5,727 bases of DNA from the NCBI GenBank assembly GCA_036269455.1, contig DATARS010000119.1:1-5727 (forward strand), given 5' to 3'. Origin of the DNA: CF-96 sp036269455. GTDB taxonomy: Bacteria; Chloroflexota; Dormibacteria; Aeolococcales; Aeolococcaceae. Position 1 is the first letter of the stretch; every line of letters starts with the position of its first letter. The notes under the pieces were generated by a model. The model searched no databases. It worked only from the letters and a program-made list of their open reading frames with translations, and had not been told where the DNA came from. A program made the position numbers and the translations under genes. Shown here piece after piece: positions 1-5,580 of this stretch.

Positions 1-804
1 TGCTGCCGGGCGGCGCTGCTGGTGGGGATGGCCTGGGGCGGCGAGCCCGGCGACCCCCGGCTCGGCTCCGAGCTCGTCACCACCCGGTCGGTCGCCGCCC
101 GCGCCGCCCTGGGGACGCTGCGCGCCGACCGCCTGCGTGCCCACGTCGAGCGCCGACGCGCCGCCCGGCGGGTGCGCTACGCGGTCTGCGTCGACGGCGA
201 CGCCCCGCCCGAGCTCGGCGCCGCCGACCGGCTCTCGGCGCGGGCGTGCTGCGCGCGCACCCTGCTGCGCGGGGCATTCCTCGCCGGGGGCGCGGTCAGC
301 CATCCCGAGCGCCCCGCCCACCTCGAGATCCTGTCGCGTTCGGCGGAGGCCGCCGGGGCGCTGGGCGCGGCGCTGCGCCGGCTCGGGGTGGAGCCCACCC
401 TGGTCGAGCGGCGGGGGCGGTGGATGGTCACGGTGCGCGCCGGCGAGGGGGTCGGCGCCGCGCTCAGCGTGATCGGCGCCCAGGGTGGCCGGCTGCGCTA
501 CGAGGAGGGGCGGGTGGTCCGGGAGATGCGCGCCGAGGTGAACCGGCGCATCAACGGTGAGACCGCCAACCTGCGCCGCACCGCCGACGCCGCGGTGCGG
601 CAGGTCGAGGCGGCGGGACGGCTCCGCGGCGACCCCGCGCGCTGGGAGCAGCTTCCCCCGGGACTGCGTGAGGCCGCCGAGCTGCGCCTCCGCCATCCCC
701 AGGAGAGCCTGGCCCGGCTGGCCGCCCTCGCCGGCATCAGCCGCTCGGCGATGGCCGGCCGGCTGCACCGCCTCACCCTGTCGGCGCAACCTCCCGAGGG
801 CTGA
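1..804 (+). CDS. whiA: DNA-binding protein WhiA, 5'-truncated by the window edge
   Basis: WhiA is a cytoplasmic DNA-binding regulator made of a LAGLIDADG-endonuclease-like N-terminal domain and a C-terminal helix-turn-helix. In Streptomyces it works with WhiB at sporulation and cell-division genes; in Bacillus it influences division. The reading frame is open from base 1 and gives 267 codons before TGA at 802-804. It begins with Cys-Cys-Arg, which sits near the N-terminus in WhiA, so perhaps 15-20 codons are missing. Counting from the first visible codon, the LAGLIDADG-type helix LLRGAFLAGGAVSHP spans 88-102. The conserved NRRINGETANLRRTADAA stretch spans 181-198, and the C-terminal domain follows as LPPGLREAAELRLRHP (218-233) and ISRSAMAGRLHRL (246-258). 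The Ala-Gly-Arg in that last helix resembles actinobacterial WhiA. The part before the LAGLIDADG helix looks shorter and more diverged than usual. The gene lies directly upstream of the glycolytic cluster, a common Gram-positive arrangement; rapZ and the yvcK-type gene would be expected further upstream. Family identity is secure; the target genes here are unknown. Confidence 0.93.
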   Translation, partial: CCRAALLVGMAWGGEPGDPRLGSELVTTRSVAARAALGTLRADRLRAHVERRRAARRVRYAVCVDGDAPPELGAADRLSARACCARTLLRGAFLAGGAVSHPERPAHLEILSRSAEAAGALGAALRRLGVEPTLVERRGRWMVTVRAGEGVGAALSVIGAQGGRLRYEEGRVVREMRAEVNRRINGETANLRRTADAAVRQVEAAGRLRGDPARWEQLPPGLREAAELRLRHPQESLARLAALAGISRSAMAGRLHRLTLSAQPPEG

Positions 805-816
805 TTCATCATCGAA

Positions 817-838
817 AACCCCGCCCCGGGGGGAGGTT
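817..838 (+). terminator. Imperfect GC-rich stem-loop after whiA, possible terminator
   Basis: Thirteen bases past the whiA stop, AACCCC with CC can pair with GGGGG and GGTT around a CCGG loop, leaving small bulges (an unpaired G at 823 and A at 834). No T-run follows, so it is not a classic intrinsic terminator. Such hairpins are common at gene ends in high-GC genomes and may slow or end transcription weakly. Its right arm overlaps the proposed -35 box of the gap promoter. The call rests on hand folding only. Confidence 0.25.
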
Positions 839-864
839 GGGCTCCGGTGGTGGGATGCTAGGCT
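837..864 (+). promoter_or_regulatory. Candidate sigma-70-type promoter for the glycolytic operon
   Basis: TTGGGC (837-842) lies 16 bp upstream of TAGGCT (859-864), and TG at 856-857 supplies an extended -10 element. TAGGCT keeps the first two T-A positions and the final T that housekeeping sigma factors in high-GC bacteria require. A start near 870-872 would give a leader of about 55 bases before gap. The position, in the only sizeable spacer between whiA and the tightly packed glycolytic genes, fits an operon promoter. Read-through from whiA remains possible. Confidence 0.42.
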
Positions 865-869
865 CACGA

Positions 870-886
870 CCGCCCAGCAGGGGCGG
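870..886 (+). promoter_or_regulatory. Small hairpin at the start of the gap leader
   Basis: CCGCCC (870-875) is perfectly complementary to GGGCGG (881-886) around a 5-base AGCAG loop. It would lie at or very near the 5' end of a transcript started from the promoter candidate just upstream, where a GC stem can protect mRNA from decay. A stem this short arises easily by chance in GC-rich DNA. Its reality as a structure is plausible, but any function is a guess. Confidence 0.22.
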
Positions 887-914
887 GTAGGAGCTCGTGG
901 CGTGCGGGGGACAC

Positions 915-920
915 AGGAGA
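915..920 (+). promoter_or_regulatory. Ribosome binding site of gap (AGGAGA)
   Basis: AGGAGA is a strong Shine-Dalgarno match and the clearest one in the window. It is 5 bases from the GTG at 926 and 11 bases from the in-frame GTG at 932. The spacing favours 926 as the gap start. Confidence 0.6.
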
Positions 921-925
921 CAGGT

Positions 926-1933
926 GTGGGCGTGAAGATCGGCATCAATGGCTTCGGGCGCATCGGACGCAACGTGTACCGAGCACTCCAGGAGCGGGGC
1001 GGCGACCTCGAGGTGGTGGCGGTCAACGACATCACCAACCCGGCGACGCTCGCCCACCTGCTCAAGCACGACACCATCCTCGGTGCCTATCCGGGCAAGG
1101 TCTCGGTCGACGGCGACAACCTGGTGGTCGACGGCCAGCGCTTCCGGGTGCTCGCCGAGCGTGACCCCGGCAAGCTGCCCTGGGGTGAGCTCGGGGTGGA
1201 GATCGTCATCGAGTCGACCGGGCTCTTCACCGACGCCGCGAAGGCACGCGCCCACATCGACGCCGGTGCCCGCAAGGTGGTGATCTCCGCGCCCGCGAGC
1301 AACGAGGACATCACCATCTGCATGGGCGTCAACGACGCCGCCTACGACCCCGCCCTCCACCACATCGTCTCCAACGCCTCGTGCACCACCAACTGCCTGG
1401 CGCCCGTCGCCAAGGTGCTCCAGGAGAGCTTCGGGATCGAGAACGGGCTGATGACCACGGTCCACGCCTACACCAACGACCAGCAGGTGCTCGACGCCCC
1501 GCACAAGGACCTGCGCCGGGCGCGCGCCGCCGGGCAGGCGATCATCCCGACCACCACCGGCGCCGCCAAGGCGGTGGCGCTGGTGCTCCCCGAGCTCAAG
1601 GGCAAGTTCCACGGCATGGCGCTGCGCGTGCCGGTGCCCGACGTGAGCCTGGTCGACCTCACCGCGACCCTGAGCCGGCCGACCACCGCCGCGGAGGTGA
1701 ACGAGGCGATGCGGGCGGCGGCGGAGGGGCCGATGGAGGGGATCCTCGCGGTCACCGACGAGGAGCTGGTTTCAGCCGACTTCCTCCACAACAGCAACTC
1801 CTCGATCGTCGACCTGCTCTCGACCATGAGCATCGGCGACGCCACCGTCAAGGTGCTCGCCTGGTACGACAACGAGTGGGGGTACTCCTGCCGCATCATC
1901 GACCTGGTCAACCACATGGCGGCCCGGCTGTGA
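926..1933 (+). CDS. gap: Glyceraldehyde-3-phosphate dehydrogenase, type I
   Basis: This cytoplasmic homotetrameric enzyme oxidises glyceraldehyde-3-phosphate with NAD+ and phosphate to 1,3-bisphosphoglycerate, the substrate of the next gene's product. The 335-residue length is normal. The Rossmann fold opens with GINGFGRIGRN (6-16), and Asp35 in VNDITN is the acidic residue that favours NAD+ over NADP+. The catalytic motif SNASCTTNC (149-157) carries nucleophile Cys153, and His180 in TTVHAYTND is the catalytic base. Substrate and phosphate contacts are seen in TTTGAAKA (209-216) and around Arg234, and the C-terminal signature WYDNEWGYS (313-321) is complete. GTG 926 is chosen for its Shine-Dalgarno spacing; GTG 932, two codons later, is the alternative. 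The open frame extends upstream to 557, but that part is whiA in another frame. It is the first gene of the four-gene glycolytic run, with pgk 19 bp downstream. One detail: LDAPHKD (189-195) has Ala where many NAD-specific enzymes have Leu. Identity is certain; coenzyme choice is inferred. Confidence 0.98.
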   Translation: MGVKIGINGFGRIGRNVYRALQERGGDLEVVAVNDITNPATLAHLLKHDTILGAYPGKVSVDGDNLVVDGQRFRVLAERDPGKLPWGELGVEIVIESTGLFTDAAKARAHIDAGARKVVISAPASNEDITICMGVNDAAYDPALHHIVSNASCTTNCLAPVAKVLQESFGIENGLMTTVHAYTNDQQVLDAPHKDLRRARAAGQAIIPTTTGAAKAVALVLPELKGKFHGMALRVPVPDVSLVDLTATLSRPTTAAEVNEAMRAAAEGPMEGILAVTDEELVSADFLHNSNSSIVDLLSTMSIGDATVKVLAWYDNEWGYSCRIIDLVNHMAARL

Positions 1934-1952
1934 CCCGGCCCGACCGCTCGCG

Positions 1953-3158
1953 GTGAGCACGACGGCGGTGAAGGCCAAGAAGGGGATCGACGACATCGCC
2001 ATCGGCGGCCGCCGGGTGCTGCTGCGCGTCGACTTCAACGTCCCCATGGAGGGCGGGCGCATCGTCGACGACCGGCGCATCCGGGCGGCGGTGCCCACCA
2101 TCGAGGCGCTGCGCGAGCGCGGCGGCCGGGTGGTGGTGGTGACCCACTTCGGCCGTCCCAGGGGGAGGGTCGACGACGCGCTGCGGGTCGCCCCGCTCGC
2201 ACGACGTCTCGGCGAGCTCCTCGACATCGTCGTCCCGGTGGCCGGCGACAGCGGTGGCGACGGATCGCTCGCCATGGTCGAGTCGCTCTGCCAGGGCGAC
2301 GTCTGCATGCTCGAGAACATCCGCTTCGACCCCGAGGAGGAGACCAACGGCGAGCGGCTCGTCGGCCGCCTCGCGGCGATCGGCGACGTCTACGTCAACG
2401 ACGCCTTCGGCGCGGCGCATCGCGCCCACGCCTCGACCGAGGGGGTCGCCCACCGCCTCCCCGCGGTCGCCGGCCGGCTGATGCAGCGCGAGCTGGAGAT
2501 GCTCGGCGGCGTCCTCGAGGCGCCGCGGCGCCCGCTGGTCGCGATCGTCGGCGGCGCCAAGATCTCCTCCAAGCTGGGGGTGGTGCGCAACCTGCTCTCG
2601 CGGGTCGACACCCTCTGGCTCGGCGGAGCGATGGCCTGCACCTTCTACCGCGCGCTCGGCGAGGAGACCGGCACCTCGCTGGTCGAGCCCGACCAGATCG
2701 ACACCGCGGTGTCGCTGCTCGAGGAGGCGCGCGGCGCCGGCGCCGACCTGCGCCTCCCCGTGGACATGGTCGTGACCACGACGCCGCAGCCGGGCGCACC
2801 GAGCGAGGTGGTCGCCTGGAAGGCGATCCCGCCGGACATGGCCGCGGTGGACGTGGGTCCGGACACGGTCCGCCAGATGGCGGAGAGCTGCGCGTCGGCG
2901 GGGACCGTGGTCTGGAACGGGCCGCTCGGCATCTACGAGATCGAGGACTTCGCGCGCGGCACCCGCGGCGTCGCCGAGGCGCTCGCCGAGAGCAGCGCGA
3001 CCAGCGTGGTCGGCGGCGGTGACCTCGCCGCCGCGCTCGACTCGATCGGGGTGGCGGACCGGATCACGCATGTGAGCACCGGCGGCGGCGCCACGCTCGA
3101 GTTCCTCGAGGGGCGGGTCCTCCCTGGGGTCGCCGCCCTGCTGGACCGCGACTCGTGA
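1953..3158 (+). CDS. pgk: Phosphoglycerate kinase
   Basis: This monomeric cytoplasmic kinase transfers the acyl phosphate of 1,3-bisphosphoglycerate to ADP, giving 3-phosphoglycerate and ATP, the first substrate-level ATP of glycolysis. At 401 residues it has normal bacterial length. The N-terminal substrate domain shows RVDFNVP (25-31), THFGRP (64-69) with His65, ENIRF (121-125) with Arg124, and NDAFGAAHRAH (149-159). The C-terminal nucleotide domain shows GGAKISSK (200-207) with Lys203 and Lys207, GGAMA (224-228), VWNGPLGIYE (320-329), GGGD (354-357) and STGGGATLEFLEG (375-387). The residue after GGGD is Leu358, where Ser or Thr is usual. GTG 1953 is the best start: it gives a normal N-terminal extension before the first beta strand, but no clear Shine-Dalgarno precedes it, so coupling with gap across 19 bp is likely. 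GTG 1968 is a weaker alternative. Its stop overlaps the tpiA start by 4 bases. Identity is certain. Confidence 0.98.
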   Translation: MSTTAVKAKKGIDDIAIGGRRVLLRVDFNVPMEGGRIVDDRRIRAAVPTIEALRERGGRVVVVTHFGRPRGRVDDALRVAPLARRLGELLDIVVPVAGDSGGDGSLAMVESLCQGDVCMLENIRFDPEEETNGERLVGRLAAIGDVYVNDAFGAAHRAHASTEGVAHRLPAVAGRLMQRELEMLGGVLEAPRRPLVAIVGGAKISSKLGVVRNLLSRVDTLWLGGAMACTFYRALGEETGTSLVEPDQIDTAVSLLEEARGAGADLRLPVDMVVTTTPQPGAPSEVVAWKAIPPDMAAVDVGPDTVRQMAESCASAGTVVWNGPLGIYEIEDFARGTRGVAEALAESSATSVVGGGDLAAALDSIGVADRITHVSTGGGATLEFLEGRVLPGVAALLDRDS

Positions 3159-3940
3159 GCGGTGCGCGCCGCCCGCTGGTCGCGGGCAACTGGAAGATGC
3201 ACACCACCGTGCCCGAGGGCCTCGAGCTCGCCCGTGCCGTCGCCGGACTGGAGCGACCGTCGGGGGTCGAGGTGGCGGTGCTGCCGCCCTTCCCCCATCT
3301 CTGGCCCGTCGCCGACGTGCTGCGCGGCACGGGGATCGGCCTCGGCGCCCAGAACTGCTCCTGGGAGAATGCCGGCGCCCTCACCGGTGAGGTCTCCCCG
3401 GCGATGCTCGCGGGCTGGTGCGACCTCGTCCTCGTCGGCCACTCCGAGCGCCGCCACATCCTCGGCGAGACCTCCGAGACGGTGGGCCGCAAGCTGCGCC
3501 GCGCGCTCGAGCATCCGCTGCGGGTGATCCTCGCCGTCGGCGAGCTCCTCGACCAGCGCGACGCGGGCACCACCCTGGACGTCTGCCATGACCAGCTCGG
3601 CGCCGGCCTCGACGGCGTCGACGAGACCGCGCTGGCACGGGTGATCATCGCGTACGAGCCGGTGTGGGCGATCGGCACCGGCCGCACCGCCACCCCCGAG
3701 CAGGCCCAGGAGGTCTGCGCGGCGCTCCGCGCCCGCATCGCGGCGATGTTCTCGCCGGCGGCGGCCGGCGCGGTCCTGATCCTGTACGGCGGCAGCGTCA
3801 CCGCCGACAACGCCGAGTCGCTCTTCGCCGAGCCCGACATCGACGGCGGGCTGATCGGCGGCGCGAGCCTCAAGCCGCAGGCCTTCGGCGCCATCATCGC
3901 CGCGGCAGCCGTCACCGCCGGGGCGACGGCGGAGCGGTGA
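3155..3940 (+). CDS. tpiA: Triosephosphate isomerase
   Basis: This cytoplasmic TIM-barrel enzyme, normally a dimer, interconverts dihydroxyacetone phosphate and glyceraldehyde-3-phosphate, so both halves of fructose-1,6-bisphosphate reach GAPDH. The 261-residue length is typical. GNWKMH (11-16) provides Asn12 and Lys14. VGHSERR (94-100) carries the electrophilic His96. AYEPVWAIGTG (166-176) carries the catalytic base Glu168 and begins the mobile loop 6. YGGSV (211-215) and GGLIGGASL (231-239) form the phosphate-gripping loops. Loop 6 reads GTGR rather than GTGK, a variant I recall from mycobacterial enzymes too. At ILAVGE (125-130) an Ala replaces the Cys that is nearly invariant in this family. 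GTG 3155 shares four bases (GTGA) with the pgk stop and has no obvious Shine-Dalgarno, which points to translational coupling. The 3' end overlaps gpmI the same way. No secG follows, unlike many actinobacterial gap-pgk-tpi clusters. Identity is certain. Confidence 0.98.
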   Translation: MSGARRPLVAGNWKMHTTVPEGLELARAVAGLERPSGVEVAVLPPFPHLWPVADVLRGTGIGLGAQNCSWENAGALTGEVSPAMLAGWCDLVLVGHSERRHILGETSETVGRKLRRALEHPLRVILAVGELLDQRDAGTTLDVCHDQLGAGLDGVDETALARVIIAYEPVWAIGTGRTATPEQAQEVCAALRARIAAMFSPAAAGAVLILYGGSVTADNAESLFAEPDIDGGLIGGASLKPQAFGAIIAAAAVTAGATAER

Positions 3941-5484
3941 GCGGCGGGCCGTGCGTCCTCGTCGTCATCGACGGCTGGGGCGAGAATCCCGACAGCTTCG
4001 GCAACGCCATCGCCGCCGCCAGCACGCCGCACATCGACGCGCTGCGCGAGCGCTGGGCCTGGACGACGGTGGCGGCGAGCGGGGCGGCGGTCGGGCTCCC
4101 CGAGGGACAGCAGGGCAACAGCGAGGTCGGCCACCTGACCATCGGCGCCGGCCGGGTGCTCTTCCAGAGCCTGCCGCGGGTGACCCGCGACATCGAGCAG
4201 GGCGGCTTCTTCCGCAACCCCGTGCTCGTCGAGGCGGTGCGGCGCGCCCGTGATCGCGGCACCGCGCTGCACCTCATGGGGCTGGTCTCCCCGGGTGGCG
4301 TGCACAGCCACATGAACCACGGCCTGGCCGTCGTCGAGCTCGCCCGGCGCGAGGGGATGGAGCGGGTGTGCATCCACGCGTTCCTCGACGGCCGCGACGA
4401 GCCCCCGACCAGCGCCGCGGGCTTCGTCCGCACCTTCGAGGAGGGGCTCGCCCGCATCGGGGTGGGACGCATCGTCACCGTCAGCGGTCGCTACTACGCG
4501 ATGGACCGCGACCGCCGCTGGGAGCGCACCGCCCGCGCCTACGAGGTGCTCGCCGGCGCCGGGGACCGCACCGCTCCGGCGGCCGTCGACTACATCGAGG
4601 CCAGCTACGCGGCAGGGGTCAACGACGAGTTCGTCGAGCCGGTCTCGATCGTGCCCCCGGGGCTCGAGAGGGTGCGGATCGAGGACGGCGATTCGGTCAT
4701 CTTCTTCAATTTCCGCCCCGACCGGGCACGCCAGATCACCCACGCTCTGGTCGACGAGGAGTTCGCCGGTTTCGCCCGCTCGCGGCGCGTCGCCGACCTG
4801 CACATGGCGGCGTTCACCGAGTACGAGTCGGGAATGCCGGTGCCCGTCGCCTACCCCGGCGAGGAGGTGCGCGACACCCTCGGCGAGGTGGTGAGCGCCC
4901 ACGGGCTGCGCCAGTTCCACGTCGCCGAGACCGAGAAGTACGCCCATGTCACCTACTTCATCAACGGCGGACGGGAGCAGCCGCTGCCCGGCGAGGACCG
5001 GCTCCTCGTCCCGTCGCCGAAGGTGGCCACCTACGACCTCTCCCCCGCGATGAGCGCCGAGGGGGTGACCGAGGCGGTGCTCGACCGCGTCAGGGCGGGT
5101 GGCGACGCGCTGATCGTCGTCAACTTCGCCAACCCGGACATGGTCGGCCACACCGGTGTCCTCGACGCCACCGTCGTCGCCTGCGAGACCACCGACCGCT
5201 GCATCGGCAGCATCACCGACGCGGTGCTCGCCGCCGGCGGGTCGATGCTCATCACCGCGGACCACGGCAACGCCGAGTACAAGATCGACCCCAGCGATGG
5301 TTCGCCGCTCACCGCGCACACCACCAGCCCGGTGCCGGTGATCCTCTGCGGCGACGGTGCACGCGAGCTGCGCGCCGGCGGCGGGCTCGCCGATGTCGCG
5401 CCCACCGTGCTCGGCGTCCTGGGCCTCCCCGCACCTGCAGCGATGACCGGACGCGACCTCCGCGAGACCGCCACCGACCTGTGA
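3937..5484 (+). CDS. gpmI: 2,3-bisphosphoglycerate-independent phosphoglycerate mutase
   Basis: This monomeric, Mn-dependent enzyme of the alkaline phosphatase superfamily isomerises 3-phosphoglycerate to 2-phosphoglycerate through a phosphoserine intermediate. It needs no bisphosphoglycerate cofactor and is unrelated to GpmA. The 515-residue length is standard. Metal and catalytic residues are all visible: Asp12 in VVIDGWG, nucleophile Ser62 in GNSEVGH, Asp401 and His405 in NPDMVGHTG, Asp442 and His443 in TADHGNAE, and His461 in TAHTTSP. The inserted phosphotransferase domain shows His123 in GGVHSH, DGRDEPP (151-157), SGRYYAMDRD (183-192), FNFRPDR (257-263) and Lys334 in ETEKYAH, which bind substrate. 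GTG 3937 overlaps the tpiA stop by GTGA. The open frame runs upstream to 3664, but that part lies inside tpiA and does not resemble the family. Mn-dependent GpmI enzymes of spore formers are strongly pH-sensitive; whether this one is cannot be read from the sequence. Last gene of the glycolytic run; enolase does not follow. Identity is certain. Confidence 0.98.
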   Translation: MSGGPCVLVVIDGWGENPDSFGNAIAAASTPHIDALRERWAWTTVAASGAAVGLPEGQQGNSEVGHLTIGAGRVLFQSLPRVTRDIEQGGFFRNPVLVEAVRRARDRGTALHLMGLVSPGGVHSHMNHGLAVVELARREGMERVCIHAFLDGRDEPPTSAAGFVRTFEEGLARIGVGRIVTVSGRYYAMDRDRRWERTARAYEVLAGAGDRTAPAAVDYIEASYAAGVNDEFVEPVSIVPPGLERVRIEDGDSVIFFNFRPDRARQITHALVDEEFAGFARSRRVADLHMAAFTEYESGMPVPVAYPGEEVRDTLGEVVSAHGLRQFHVAETEKYAHVTYFINGGREQPLPGEDRLLVPSPKVATYDLSPAMSAEGVTEAVLDRVRAGGDALIVVNFANPDMVGHTGVLDATVVACETTDRCIGSITDAVLAAGGSMLITADHGNAEYKIDPSDGSPLTAHTTSPVPVILCGDGARELRAGGGLADVAPTVLGVLGLPAPAAMTGRDLRETATDL

Positions 5485-5490
5485 CCCGGT

Positions 5491-5509
5491 GGCCCGCAAG
5501 ATGCGGGCC
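5491..5509 (+). terminator. GC stem-loop after gpmI, probable end of the glycolytic operon
   Basis: GGCCCGC (5491-5497) pairs perfectly with GCGGGCC (5503-5509) around an AAGAT loop, starting 6 bases after the gpmI stop. CCC at 5485-5487 can also pair with GGG at 5512-5514 across a small internal loop. There is no T-run, only CTCGTT downstream, so it may be a weak or U-tract-free terminator or a 3'-end stabiliser. Its place between the operon and a gene of different function supports the call. Confidence 0.45.
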
Positions 5510-5580
5510 CAGGGCTCGTTCCCCCATGTGGGTTCGTCCCGATCGCAGCAACTGGGCGTATTTCTCTGGGGGTCGGTGTC

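Noticed and set aside
557..925. Upstream in-frame extension of gap reaching back into whiA
   Set aside because: The extension overlaps whiA in another frame, has no GAPDH-like sequence, and the Rossmann motif begins just after the Shine-Dalgarno-supported GTG at 926.
1908..3071. A 387-codon open frame on the minus strand opposite pgk, and a similar one at 809-1612 opposite gap
   Set aside because: Both mirror conserved genes codon for codon and show low-complexity, charged composition without motifs; they are GC-driven shadows.
3664..3936. Upstream in-frame extension of gpmI inside tpiA
   Set aside because: The Arg/His-rich translation does not match GpmI, whose N-terminal VVIDGWG motif sits right after GTG 3937; tpiA is certain in the overlapping frame.
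5533..5564. A possible promoter (TTCGTC and TATTTC) before the exported-protein gene
   Set aside because: The spacing is about 20 bp, the -10 lacks the final T and the -35 match is poor; nothing distinguishes it from background.
5485..5580. A riboswitch (for example a c-di-AMP type) upstream of the exported-protein gene
   Set aside because: The spacer is only 96 bp, part of it the gpmI hairpin, and I see none of the conserved riboswitch core sequences.
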